From: Agarophyton chilense
Lineage: Eukaryota; Rhodophyta; Florideophyceae; Gracilariales; Gracilariaceae
Assembly: GCA_030374765.1 (NCBI GenBank)
Contig: JARGXX010000004.1
Coordinates: forward strand, 682,001-746,000
DNA: 64,000 nt
Reading direction: 5' to 3'
Shown: positions 42,819 through 53,111 of the stretch, piece by piece
How positions within the stretch are numbered: position 1 is the stretch's first letter
How the letters are laid out: every line of letters starts with the position of its first letter
Notes under the pieces: generated by a model
Database searches by the model: none
What the model was told of the DNA's origin: nothing
The model's input: only the letters and a program-made list of their open reading frames with translations
Position numbers and translations under genes: made by a program

Positions 42819-42819
<1 letters not shown>
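38895..42819. other. Long spacer with no confidently recognised gene
   Basis: About 3.9 kb. Minus-strand ORF 40515-40814 (99 residues, MKKVPDFQFCNLRVSSYRFH at the start) and plus-strand ORF 41069-41251 have no recognised family. The latter starts MPFVVVFGGAGESET followed at once by a GTAAGT, so it might be a first coding exon, but I could not find a convincing second exon. 42240-42560 has short GC-rich tandem words (GGCACTCTC, GAGTCACTCC). No tRNA or element ends were seen. Confidence 0.35.

Positions 42820-42853
<34 letters not shown>
42820..42853. repeat. C34 homopolymer tract
   Basis: Thirty-four consecutive C residues, 240 bp upstream of the zinc-finger gene start. This is the longest homopolymer in the window. 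Its exact length may be affected by sequencing error. Confidence 0.9.
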
Positions 42854-42854
<1 letters not shown>

Positions 42855-42971
42855 CTCCCCCACCCCTTCCATGCACCCCTTTCGGCAACTCACCGTCCCT
42901 CCAATCTAGTCTCCACTCCATCCCTTAAAAAGTCCCGCGCCCACGCCCCGCTCCCTACTCCTCCCCTGTCC

Positions 42972-43001
42972 TCCGTTCCGTTCCGTTCCGTTCCGTTCCG
43001 T
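42972..43001. repeat. GTTCC pentanucleotide repeat
   Basis: About five to six copies of CCGTT/GTTCC followed by TTTTCTTCCG in the pyrimidine-rich leader of the zinc-finger gene, about 90 bp before its ATG. Confidence 0.8.
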
Positions 43002-43092
43002 TTTCTTCCGTCCCCACCCTCCCGTCCTCCCTCACTCCCTGACTCTTTCCTTCCCTCCCATCCGCCTACGTCTTTTCTCCAGTCCGCCCACC

Positions 43093-44046
43093 ATGGACTT
43101 GTTCTCCGTCAAACCCGAAATAACTACCTCTTCATCGCCGCAATACATCGACCCGGAAGCAGCACTCCACGACGCCATCGCCTCCTTCATGCATCTCACA
43201 GATAAAATGGAGCACATTCTCCCGCCAGATCTCAACCTCAGTACCATTCAACAGTCCTCTTCCTCTGCCGACGAGCTCTTCACTCCCGCCATCACTCCCG
43301 CCATCACCCCCGCCATCACTCCTGTCGCCACCCCGGACACCACACCCGCCTCGTCCCTGCCGCCGTCCTTCCAGTATTCTGTCCCTCCGCTTAGCGTCAG
43401 CCCCCCGACGCAGCCACTCACGCCGCCGTACCATGCACCCTACCCCGATTCGTCCTCCACGTGCATTGCTACCATCAACAACGCCCTGCAGGCCGCCATA
43501 ACAGCCCAGTCTTGCGCCACGCCTTCGGAATGTCAAACGCCCACGTGTTCCCCGTGCACCGTGCGCAATTTGTCGCCGCTCAGTTCTGTACGCAAGCGAA
43601 AGACCACGCGAAAACCCAAGACGTACTCAAAACCAGTTGCGAGTCGATTCTGTCATATCTGCTCGCGAATGCCTAGAAAAGGACAGGGAAGCGCCACATG
43701 CCGTCGCATGCGCGAGGGCTACTGCAGGAAGATCGTGTGTGAGCAATGCATTCGCGAACAGGGTTGGGACTACGATTCCATCGCGCAGAATCCAGACCAT
43801 TGGCTTTGTCCGCATTGTGCTGACATCTGCCCCGCTCGTTCGCAGTGTCACATTTACAACCGCATCAATGCCAGACGAAAGAAGGTTGGGCAGAAACGAT
43901 CCTCCAACTCGATTGCCACCGCTCTGGCGAGCACGGATGGTCTCATGCGTCCGTATGCATCCATGTTGGAGCCGACTGCCGTGCACATGATCCAGCCGCC
44001 GCCCAATTTTCGACTCAACCTGTCCCCCAACTACTCTCAGCCTTAA
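43093..44046 (+). CDS. CDCA7-type (zf-4CXXC_R1) zinc-finger protein
   Basis: 317 residues, intronless. The start ATG at 43093 lies in a good context (CCCACCATGGAC). The N-terminal 180 residues are Ser/Pro/Thr-rich and probably disordered, with a TPAI tandem repeat (near residues 75-95). A basic patch (RKRKTTRKPKTYSK) precedes the Cys-rich domain (about 190-265). Visible pieces are FCHICSRMPRKGQGSATCRR, GYCRKIVCEQCIREQGWDYD, HWLCPHCADICPARSQCHIY, with ten Cys in CxxC pairs. This order and the W-x-CPxC-x-x-I-C block match the CDCA7 family zinc finger. In animals CDCA7 binds hemimethylated or nucleosomal DNA and partners the HELLS/DDM1 remodeller in maintaining DNA methylation. Residues of the CRQK-type block differ here, so it may be the related class found in plants rather than a strict CDCA7 orthologue. 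Confidence 0.78.
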   Translation: MDLFSVKPEITTSSSPQYIDPEAALHDAIASFMHLTDKMEHILPPDLNLSTIQQSSSSADELFTPAITPAITPAITPVATPDTTPASSLPPSFQYSVPPLSVSPPTQPLTPPYHAPYPDSSSTCIATINNALQAAITAQSCATPSECQTPTCSPCTVRNLSPLSSVRKRKTTRKPKTYSKPVASRFCHICSRMPRKGQGSATCRRMREGYCRKIVCEQCIREQGWDYDSIAQNPDHWLCPHCADICPARSQCHIYNRINARRKKVGQKRSSNSIATALASTDGLMRPYASMLEPTAVHMIQPPPNFRLNLSPNYSQP

Positions 44047-44158
44047 ATCGCTCTCAACTCACATATACGGACTACCTCTATCTTTTTCCCCCCATGTTAC
44101 TTTACATAGTCATTTGTTAAAGCTTAAATCGCTCGCTTGTATATAGATTTGTCTCTTG

Positions 44159-44164
44159 AATAAA
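44159..44164 (+). terminator. AATAAA polyadenylation-type signal
   Basis: Canonical hexamer 113 bp after the stop codon of the CDCA7-type gene, in an AT-rich stretch. Use as a signal is inferred. Confidence 0.45.
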
Positions 44165-47100
44165 TTGTTTGGTCACGAGTGCAAAATGATTTGCCTTGTA
44201 CTCGCTGCTCTTTCAATAACCAGAAGTATCAACGAAATGCAAGTGTGCTTTAAAAGGAGCGAACGTTGTTATGAAGAAACCATGAAACTAAGTTTGGACG
44301 AGAAATCAAGAATTGGGCAACGTCTACAGGGGTAAACCATCACCGTACAGGCTGAAAACAGTCTAATCACATCGGTAGCAAGCGCTAGCGACGGAAAAAG
44401 ACAAAGGAAGCGGTGGAAAAAAGCGAGGTGCGTCCGGCAACCGGCGAAGGGTGGCGATGCATCACTATGCATGCACAAGCGCCTTGAAAAAGAAACGCAC
44501 AGCAATGCGGGGCAGCATGCAATGACAGCAAGCGAGCAGCGCGCAATGCGGGGGGAGGGGGGCGTCAACCAGACATCTGGCCAGCTAGAGCAGCGTGGCT
44601 TCCAAAATAACCTTCCGCATGCGGCTGCGCTTGCCAGCAGCAGCATCGCGCGCTTTGCAGCCAGCACTCTCCGTGTGCTCGACGTGCGTGCACAAATGGA
44701 ACGTGTCCAACCACAGTTCCTTCCGTCACGCAATGTCAGCACTGCACGCTGCCAGCACGTGCATGTGCACTGCGTGCGCCGTGCACGCGCCCTTGATCCC
44801 TGTAGCCCCTCCCCCCACGCCCACCCACACCCCCCTCGTCCAGCTCCCAACATCTATGTACGCCTTGCCACAGCTCTAGAACATATCTGCAATGTACTGT
44901 GCTCCACCTCGTGGGGAGACCCGTTGGCACTAGATATTTTCGTGGGGGGCCTCTCCTTTGTCAGCTTGCCAACATTTGAGCTCGCAGAACAATGCCGTAA
45001 CCCTGGCACACGCCAACATGCGCGAAACTGAGAAAAATATCTTCGACAGTTATACGTTTGTTTCTTGCACCGGAACCGTTTTCAAAACTCTCAGCTTATG
45101 TAGCATTTGTTGAGAGGCGGAATAATGCCTCTCTCTAGCGGTATCCATCAACCTCCTGCTAAGAAGCTTCAACCTTTCATTGCCATGAGGCCTACATATG
45201 TTTGATAGCGTTTCACTGCAAACTTCGCGAGATAAACTCGAGCAACAGCTTTGGTTTCTGCACTTCTTGTGCAGCTGCGAGTAATCGCCCAACATTGAGT
45301 ATCGCCAAATTGACCAAGCACTTGCTTCAGTGAATTGAGATATTCTACTGCGTACACTACAGGGACTCTCCCTGCTGTCTCAGACGACTCTAGAGAGAAC
45401 AGTCAAAGTTTGAGTCATACTCTCTTGATGCCCTGATGTGGTCGTGTTCTATAGAGAGTGTGGCGAGAGATGTAAACTGTTCAATTGAGGCCCGAAATTT
45501 TCTTTTTCATTAGTCTGAAACCCATGGCAATATGATGGAGATACGCTTTTCGTCTAAGAGCGCTGACATCGAAGGTACAACGGTGATAGCGACCGGTCTC
45601 GGCACATGAACAACACGTTCTGGTTTGGAGGCGGGCTGGTGGGGGTTGGTTGTGTAAACCACAACTAAGATTACATAAGGATTACAGAGATGTGAGGGGT
45701 ACTCAAACTTCAAAACTGTTTTCGTGTCTATTTTGAGCAGGTGTGACTGTCAGTTCTCGTTTTTATGAAAGGAAAACATGTACAAAGATATGCTGCGAAC
45801 CTGATGAATAGTTCGGGAATACGTATGTGACTACTCTGCCGGGCAGCAAAGAATCTCATATTTCGTGACGAGAGGTTACTGTACACAGGCACGAAATGGC
45901 GCTATCGTGGCGTTAGCTCTCAACATCGCATGAGGTATCCAGAGGAGGGGGGTGGGAAGAAGGCGCCATTTATTTTAAGAGAAGTAACAATGTGATGAAA
46001 CTTCTTGACAACGAAGACAGGGCAGAGAAAAGCTGTGTGACGCGTGATGATGAAGACGAAAAGGCTTCCGGATGCGTGTGCACATAGAAGTACTTTTCTT
46101 GCGATATGTGATTTCTAATCTGGTGTCGATATATTGTACAAGACTATTTGACACATGCTGATTACAGGTGGGGATCATCCCGAACCTTTGTTCGAAAAGG
46201 CTCATCCTCGCTCATGTGCAGACAACGAGTGCACACACACGATAGACGTCAAAAAGGAGGGGAGGATTTCACGTACGCGCGTAGGTTATTATCTTATTTG
46301 ATGTGATGAATAATCTGGTGGCCATGGTGAAAACTGTGCACTCTGCCCCATTCCAGGATGGGAGAGAGAATGCGATACGAGCCACTGAGTGATGGGGGCT
46401 TACATAAATGAGTGTGACAAAATAGCCAAGCGAATAATGAAATCGTTTACGTGATACGGAAAAATTATAACCGGGACCAAAGTGATTCGCCAGACAGTTT
46501 TGCGGGTTGAAGTGAGGCGGGGATTGTCTGGGACAGTGGAGGAAAGTACATTGCGTGTGTCGGCAGGGTGCGTGGTTGCTGAAGGGTATTGTACGGAGCG
46601 CACTGAGGCCATTGCATGATACTAGTAGTGAAAAACACAGCGCCGCACGAAGACACAGACTGATTGATGGGGGGGGGGGGGGCATCAAGACTGAGAGGTA
46701 ACATATCGCTTTCGGATCCTGAAAGAGACGGAACGGTGTTTGCCAAAAGTTAGAGGTGCGAACGTACTCTCACACATCATACACTTGGTGTGATGTATCG
46801 GTGGAGATGGTGCGCAACGTACCTGTAAAGTAGGAGGGAAGAAGACTATAGACGAGCAACGTGGTGCGTTGTGAAACGAGGCTTGGCAGAGGACAGGCTT
46901 TTATTTTCTTTCTGTGGCGGTGAACGCTGATAACGGAAGGCGAATACGTGGAGTTCGAGGCGGACGAAGTACGTAGAGCAGCGTCAGGGTAAACCGTTCC
47001 GGGGGGGGGTTTGACGTACATTTGAACGTGTGACGCATTTGTGTGGTACGAAACCGGCGCTGACACAAACAAGAGTGTAATTCGGAAAGAGCGCCACGCG

Positions 47101-47647
47101 AGTTGGCGATGGGAGATGACAATTGCGAGGAAGTGTTTGTAGTTTGTAATTTGGGTGCGAGGTGCGTACCAAATTTTGGTGGAATCCCGCTCGGCTCGCG
47201 CTTTGCTAACGGTACCGTTGGTGCCGTTGGTACTGTTGCATGAAGCAATGCGGCCACCAAGGTGCCGTAACGCCCAACAACTTGGGATCAGCTCAAGAAT
47301 CCAACAATCCAAAACGCAACGTGTACCGGATACTTACAGCATCACGTCTGGTTGGTTGCTGTAAAGTGGTACCGGTACCTGGTGCCGGTAACTGGTGCCA
47401 CACAGCGTGTGGTCTCAAATTGCGTTCACGCGCCGTGGCGGTTCGTCACCAGCGGTCGGTTTGTTTCACGACGCACCGTGAAACACCGCATTCTGTCTGC
47501 GGCCGTAGGCGCACATTCCATCCGTCCCACGCGCCGCTCCCCTGTCTTCACAGTCGTCTTCCTCGATTTGCTTTCCTCCTACACCCACAGCCCCGGAAAC
47601 GGTTGCTGGTATACACTCTGACGAATTGTACCCCTCGGGTTTCTTTC
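44165..47647. other. Spacer of about 3.5 kb with no recognised gene
   Basis: Several 60-190-codon ORFs occur on both strands (for example 44269-44853 minus, 44471-45031 plus, 46770-47312 minus), but none has a domain, a family motif or a credible composition. A G14 tract is at 46669-46682 and G9 near 46999. 47205-47405 contains clustered GGTACC-related words, including GGTACCGGTACC. The last few hundred bases must contain the chlH promoter. Confidence 0.4.
46669..46682. repeat. G14 homopolymer tract
   Basis: Fourteen G residues between TTGAT and CATC; no assigned gene is near enough to suggest a role. Confidence 0.9.
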
Positions 47648-50600
47648 ATGAGCGCCGCCTTTGTCGCCCCGCTTCCCCTACTAGTCAGTCCTCACAATGC
47701 CGCGTCCGTGCAAAGACGTCCACCGGCCGTATCCGTGCGTTATCGCACCACCAGTGTTCTCCCCGCCCCGAGTGCAGCTTCTCGGGCGGCTTCTTCCACA
47801 ACACCGCCGAGGGCGTCCACGTCTCTCGCTCGAATTGTCTTGATTGCTGGCTTTGAAACTTTCAACCTCAGCACGTACAACCTGGCCAGTGCCGAACTTC
47901 GCCCACTTGATGTCGTGTTGCACGTTTTCACTGAACGTGATATCGAATCCCAAAGCGATGATCTTCAACGAGCGTTGCGTGATACCGACGTGGCGTTTTG
48001 TAGTCTTCTGTTCGACTATGACCAAGTAGAATGGCTCAACAAGCGTCTTGAACAAGCTCCACTTGTGTTTGTATTTGAGAGTGCGCTAGAGCTCATGTCA
48101 CAGACAAGAGTTGGCTCATTTCATATGAGCAACGCATCCAGCAAGTCCTCCTCCTCCGGAGGTATGCCAACTGCAGTAAAGATCATTCTGAAAAAGCTTG
48201 GCATAGTTGGACGTGAAGAAGACAAACTTGCTGGTTATCTTGCTTTGTTGAAGAATGGACCAAAGTTCCTGAAATTCCTACCGGGTAAGAGAGTGCGCGA
48301 CCTGAGAAACTGGCTTTCGGTGTACGCCTATTGGAACGCTGGTGGCGTGGATAACATTGTCTCTATGTGCAAATATATTGTCCAGCACGTGTTGGAGAAA
48401 CAATTGCCTTCCGAGCAGCAGTCCATCCCGCAAGTGACACAAATTCCTAATGTGGGGTTGCTGCACCCTGATTACGATGGCTTCTTCGAACACCCGGCAC
48501 AATATCTTCAGTGGCATCAGAACCGCTTTCCTAAACGTAAACAACTGCCACGCGTTGCTGTCTTGCTTTATCGAAAACATGTCGTCTCGCGATTAGATTA
48601 CATCCCCAGGCTCTTACGGTACATGGAAGAAGATGGCGTCGTGCCGGTTCCAATATTCATCACTGGCGTCGAGGCTCATATCGTCGTGCGCGACTTTCTC
48701 ACGTCTCGGCACAAGGAAGAAGCACGGTCCAGAGGGGACCGCATGTACGGTAGTTACCGACAGGGGAAAACGTGTCTTGTCGATGCCGTGGTGTCCACAA
48801 TTGGGTTTCCACTGGTAGGAGGGCCTGCAGGCTCAATGGCTGGCGCGCGAAACGCCGAAGTTGGAAAGAAAATCCTGCAGCAGATGAACGTCCCGTACGT
48901 AATTGCTGCCCCTCTCCTCATTCAGGATCTGCGGACATGGCATGAAAAAGGTGTTGCGGGGCTGCAGTCTGTCGTCCTGTACAGTCTTCCTGAACTTGAT
49001 GGCGCGATTGACACCGTGTGCATTGGCGGCCTGGTTGGAAACCGAATTTATCTAGTCAAAGATCGCGTTAAACGTCTGACAGGGCGGCTAAAGAAGTGGA
49101 TCTCCTTGCAAAAAAAACGGAACCATGAGAAGCGCGTAGCAATTATTGTGTACGGTTTTCCGCCGTCAGTGGGTGCCACTGGCACTGCGGCGTTGTTGAA
49201 TGTGCCCAAATCCGTTTTGAACATATTGCGACGACTGAACGAAGAAGGGTATGATGTTGGTGATGGACATACAAAGTCTCCCGAAGAGATACTCAGGCTT
49301 GTAAAAGAGAACGATCAAGTGCTGGAAGGAGGCAGTCTCTGCGGAAAGTCTGCCCGAGAGATGCTCGAAAGCACGACGAAGGTAGAATCATCGGATCTTC
49401 GCAGGTGGATCGGCTTCCGGAATACCAGGCGTATCGAATCCGCGTGGAATGGCGAACTTGGGTCCTCGAATAACATCAAGACTACCGAGAATAAACATCT
49501 ATTGGGAGGCGTGAGCTTTGGAAATATATGGATAGGTGTTCAGCCACCGCTAGGCATAGTCGGAGATCCCATGAGGATGATGTTTGACAGAGATCTCACT
49601 CCGCACCCCCAATATGCGGCATTCTACAGATGGCTTGAAGAAGGCTTGTGCGCGGATGCCATGATCCACGTGGGTACCCATGGTACCTACGAATGGTTGC
49701 CAGGAAACGCGTTGGGTAATACGAAGGAAAACTGGTCTGACCTTTTCGTCGGTAACATTCCAAACTTGTACGTTTATGCTGCGAATAACCCAAGCGAGGG
49801 GTCTCTAGCAAAGAGACGTGGATACGCTACGATTGTGTCGCACAACGTACCGCCATACGGCCGAGCGGCGCTTTACGGACAGCTCGAAGAAATGAAGAAT
49901 CTCGTGTGGGAGTTCAATGAAACGAAGCAAATGGGAAACCCGGATGAGAAGCTGACGGAGATTCGCAAGATGATGGAAGAAAAACTTGTCACATCCGGGC
50001 TCAACGTTGATCTAGGTGTTGACAACGCACAAGACATCGATGACATGGAGTTCATCGGGAAAATTTCTTTGTATCTGAAGACTCTGGAGTCTCGACTGTT
50101 TTCTTCTGGGCTGCACGTGTTTGGTCAGAAACCTTCGCACGACGAGGCCGTGGGTTACGTGGAGGCGATCGTAGGCGACGACTCAGAGGGCGTTGAAGAG
50201 AAGGATCGACTCCCCCTGGCGCGTGCGATTGTGGCTTCCAAGATGGGAGAGCCGTCCCCCGGGGATTGCGAAAGTTGGACGTCGTTTGATGTGACCAAAT
50301 ACGCTGAGCTAAGCTGCTACGAGAAGGCGACGGAGGTGTTGCCGAGGCTGTTGGAAACCGAGCGCGAGCTGGAGGGTATCGTTCGCGGGCTCAATGGTGA
50401 GTACATCGAAGCTGTGCCCGGAGGTGATTTGTTGCGTGATGGCGCAGGCGTTTTGCCGACGGGGGCAAACATTCACGCGCTGGACCCGTACAGGTTACCG
50501 TCTCCTGCCGCTTTTGAGACCGGGCGGGCGATCAGTGAGCGCACAATTCGGGTTCACAGGGAAGCCAACAACGGTGAGTACCCTGAGACGGTGGCAGTTC

Positions 50601-51733
50601 CTCTTTGGGGTCTGGACAACATCAAAACAAAAGGCGAGTCTGTTGGAATAGCATTGGGATTCATCGGAGCCAGGCCTGTGTTGGACGGAACCGGGCGGGT
50701 TGTGCGCTTTGAGCTGGTGGACATTGACGAGCTGGGTCGACCGAGAATAGACGTGTTGCTGAACCTGAGCGGAATTTTCAGGGATTCGTTCGAACACGTC
50801 GTATATCTGCTGGACGACGTATGCCGCAGAGCTGCGGACGCGGATGAGCCTGTGGAAGTGAACTTCATTCGCAAACACGCGCAGAGCATGTCGGAGGGGG
50901 CGGAGGATGTGGACGGGGGTGCGCGCATTTTCTCAAACCCGCCGGGCGACTACGGCTCCATGGTGAACGAACAGGTGGCAGATTCGACGTGGGAAAGCGG
51001 GGATGAGCTGGCGGAAACGTTCGTGAAGCGCAACTCATACATATACGGGCGGACGGTGAACGGCAAATGCGACTCGCACACGCTGCGAAAGATGCTGTCC
51101 ACCACGTCGCGGGTCGTACAACAAATTGACAGCGTGGAGTACGGGCTGAGCGACATTCAGGAGTACTATGCGAACACTGGGGCATTGGTTCGGGCGGCGC
51201 GCAAGGAGAGCAAGAATGAAAAGGTGAGCGCGACGATTGTGGAGTCGTTTGGGTGCGCGCGCGACGGAGGCAAAGGACGCGATCCGAAGGAGTTGGAGCA
51301 GGTGTTGCGCATGGAGGTGCGAACAAGACTGCTGAATCCGCAATGGGCTGACAAGATGCTGCAGAACGGGGCCGGGGGGGCGTTTGAAGTGTCGAGCCGA
51401 ATGACGGCGCTGATCGGGTGGGGCGGGACGGTGGGGTACGGGGACGATTTTGTGTTTGAGCAGGCGACGGAGAGATATGTGCTGGATGAGGAAAACCGCA
51501 GGCGGATGAAGCAGAGTTCGGCGGAGGCGTATAGAAACTTGTTGTCAAGGTTGCTGGAAGCGGCGGGTCGGGGGATTTGGAGCAATGCGGACGAGGAGCT
51601 GCTGCGGAGAATCCGAGAGGAGCTGGAGGACGTGGATAGCGAGATCGAGGGCGTGGGAGCGCGAGGGGACGGGAGAGGGGGGGAAGGCACGTCCGAAGGC
51701 GCGTCCGAAGGCACGGTGGGAGCGCAAGGATGA
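47648..51733 (+). CDS. chlH: Magnesium chelatase subunit H, plastid-targeted
   Basis: 1,361 residues, intronless. It is the porphyrin-binding subunit of Mg-chelatase, which with ChlI and ChlD inserts Mg2+ into protoporphyrin IX, the first step committed to chlorophyll. The start is at 47648; the frame is open further upstream, but MSAAFVAPLP gives a typical red-lineage transit peptide with an early Phe, followed by a Ser/Ala/Arg-rich stretch. The mature part begins near ARIVLIAGFETFN. Diagnostic blocks are HFDYDQVEWL-like N-terminal domain sequence, SFGNIWIGVQPPLGIVGDPM, MIHVGTHGTYEWLPGNALGN (from residue 672), NLYVYAANNPSEGSLAKRRG and VSHNVPPYGRAALYGQ. Length agrees with ChlH (about 1,330-1,400). 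The C-terminus ends in a Gly/Glu-rich low-complexity tail. It converges with the SNF4-type gene, stops only 50 bp apart. Confidence 0.95.
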   Translation: MSAAFVAPLPLLVSPHNAASVQRRPPAVSVRYRTTSVLPAPSAASRAASSTTPPRASTSLARIVLIAGFETFNLSTYNLASAELRPLDVVLHVFTERDIESQSDDLQRALRDTDVAFCSLLFDYDQVEWLNKRLEQAPLVFVFESALELMSQTRVGSFHMSNASSKSSSSGGMPTAVKIILKKLGIVGREEDKLAGYLALLKNGPKFLKFLPGKRVRDLRNWLSVYAYWNAGGVDNIVSMCKYIVQHVLEKQLPSEQQSIPQVTQIPNVGLLHPDYDGFFEHPAQYLQWHQNRFPKRKQLPRVAVLLYRKHVVSRLDYIPRLLRYMEEDGVVPVPIFITGVEAHIVVRDFLTSRHKEEARSRGDRMYGSYRQGKTCLVDAVVSTIGFPLVGGPAGSMAGARNAEVGKKILQQMNVPYVIAAPLLIQDLRTWHEKGVAGLQSVVLYSLPELDGAIDTVCIGGLVGNRIYLVKDRVKRLTGRLKKWISLQKKRNHEKRVAIIVYGFPPSVGATGTAALLNVPKSVLNILRRLNEEGYDVGDGHTKSPEEILRLVKENDQVLEGGSLCGKSAREMLESTTKVESSDLRRWIGFRNTRRIESAWNGELGSSNNIKTTENKHLLGGVSFGNIWIGVQPPLGIVGDPMRMMFDRDLTPHPQYAAFYRWLEEGLCADAMIHVGTHGTYEWLPGNALGNTKENWSDLFVGNIPNLYVYAANNPSEGSLAKRRGYATIVSHNVPPYGRAALYGQLEEMKNLVWEFNETKQMGNPDEKLTEIRKMMEEKLVTSGLNVDLGVDNAQDIDDMEFIGKISLYLKTLESRLFSSGLHVFGQKPSHDEAVGYVEAIVGDDSEGVEEKDRLPLARAIVASKMGEPSPGDCESWTSFDVTKYAELSCYEKATEVLPRLLETERELEGIVRGLNGEYIEAVPGGDLLRDGAGVLPTGANIHALDPYRLPSPAAFETGRAISERTIRVHREANNGEYPETVAVPLWGLDNIKTKGESVGIALGFIGARPVLDGTGRVVRFELVDIDELGRPRIDVLLNLSGIFRDSFEHVVYLLDDVCRRAADADEPVEVNFIRKHAQSMSEGAEDVDGGARIFSNPPGDYGSMVNEQVADSTWESGDELAETFVKRNSYIYGRTVNGKCDSHTLRKMLSTTSRVVQQIDSVEYGLSDIQEYYANTGALVRAARKESKNEKVSATIVESFGCARDGGKGRDPKELEQVLRMEVRTRLLNPQWADKMLQNGAGGAFEVSSRMTALIGWGGTVGYGDDFVFEQATERYVLDEENRRRMKQSSAEAYRNLLSRLLEAAGRGIWSNADEELLRRIREELEDVDSEIEGVGARGDGRGGEGTSEGASEGTVGAQG

Positions 51734-51783
51734 CTTTTTTAACTTTATTTTATATAAACAAGCAAGAAGAGGTGTTTTTTCTG

Positions 51784-51959
51784 TCAGTAGTGCGCGAGGA
51801 AGAAGCGTAGCAGGTGGCGCAGACCGACAACGCCTTCGACGCGTCGCTGATTGACGACGAAGACGCGACGACATCCGGTGCGCAATTGCGCCACAACATG
51901 CTGCAAGGGATCGTCGCGCGAGCACACGCGCACCTCACGCATGAGCGCGGCCACGGAGG

Positions 51960-52009
<50 letters not shown>

Positions 52010-52967
52010 GGTTGTTGCTGTGGTTGTTGCGGCGGATGTTGCTGTTGCTGATGCTGATGCTGTTGCGACGGGGGCGACGGAGACGACGACTGCGTCGGCG
52101 GCGATGCGTGCGGGGCGGCATCAACGGCGGCGCGCACGATGGCGGCGCCGACAAGCTCGGCGTCCAGCACGCCGCACAAGGCGGCGCGCTCGTCGACGAC
52201 GGGCAGCGAGTCAAGGCGATGCGTCAGCATAAGCGCGGCGGCATCTGCCAACGGCATGCGCACATGGGCGCTAACAACGGCGCCAAAACGACCGAGTCGC
52301 AGCGCACGCAACGAAGACTGCAGAAAGGGCGCGGCTCGGAAGCGCGGCTGCAACTCGGCCAACAGTCGCTCTGCAAACAGACAATGCAACGGCTCTGCGC
52401 GATGCATGACGGCCAGCGGCGGCGCGGCGCAGCGCGCCAACAATCGCGCCGCGCTCAGCTGCGACGCGTCGGCTGACACGCGCACCAGCGGTTGCAACAG
52501 TTGCGGCGCGGCGCGTAGCAGCTCACGTAGCGGCGCTTGTAACAAAGATGGTTGGGCGGCCGCAACCAACGCACCGTCCAGCGTGAGCACGCCGCGCAGC
52601 GCGCCGTCGAGTAGCACGGCGGCGGCGCGCACATCTGCGGCGCGGAAAAAGGGGGCGTAGGGGGGAGCGGTGGCGGCGGTGAGCGAGGGTGGGTGTGGGG
52701 CGAGGAGGAAGGCAGAGCAAGGAAGGAAGCAAGCAAGGAAGCAAGGAAGGGTGACGTACCGTTGTCGCGAAGCGAACGAAGGGCACTGAGCGCGGAGACG
52801 CGCGCGTCGACGATGAGCACGCGCGACTGCGACGGCACCAGGCGGTGAACGGCGTGCGCGGCGAGATGGCGCTGTAGCTGGGCGCGCGCCTCCGCCAGCG
52901 GCGCGCGGTGCGCGTTGTCGGCGGCGGCGGCGGCATCTACGCGCGCGTCTACGTCGCCGCGCGGCTG

Positions 52968-53001
<34 letters not shown>

Positions 53002-53093
53002 GGGTCTCGAGGGTGCGGCGGCGCGACGGCGGCGACGACGGCGGCGTCGGCGGCGTCCACGTCCATCACGTCGTCGCCCGCGCCGCTGGCCAT
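51784..53093 (-). CDS. SNF1/AMPK gamma-type regulatory subunit with four CBS motifs
   Basis: Two exons: 53093-52760 and 52634-51784; the 125-bp intron starts GTACGT and ends CGCAG. Spliced product 394 residues. Gamma subunits bind AMP/ADP/ATP and regulate the SNF1/AMPK kinase. Exon 1 holds a low-complexity start (MASGAGDDVMDVDAADAAVV), then VHRLVPSQSRVLIVDARVSA. Across the splice, LRDN joins VRAAAVLLDGALRGVLTLDG, the typical CBS1 end. CBS2, CBS3 (HVRMPLADAAALMLTHRLDS with LPVVDE, CGVLDAELVG) and CBS4 (VRVCSRDDPLQHVVAQLRTG, CRRVFVVNQRRVEGVVGLRH) follow. A 40-residue Gln/Pro/His insert before CBS4 is encoded by a CTG/CAG microsatellite. Splicing is needed: the unspliced frame changes mid-CBS1. 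The upstream 190 bp contain many TTCGCGC-type repeats. Confidence 0.85.
51961..52020. repeat. CTG/CAG trinucleotide repeat (polyGln coding)
   Basis: About sixteen near-perfect CTG units on the plus strand, i.e. CAG on the coding minus strand, give a run of about 17 Gln in the linker before CBS4 of the gamma-type subunit. Confidence 0.9.
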
Positions 53094-53111
53094 GCTGCCT
53101 GCCGCGCTCCC

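Noticed and set aside
44269-45031. Overlapping 186-194 codon ORFs on both strands
   Set aside because: No domain, low-complexity composition, and both strands equally open.
51814-52660. Plus-strand ORFs opposite the gamma-subunit gene, including polyLeu and polyCys runs
   Set aside because: They are the CTG microsatellite and GC-rich sequence read in other frames.
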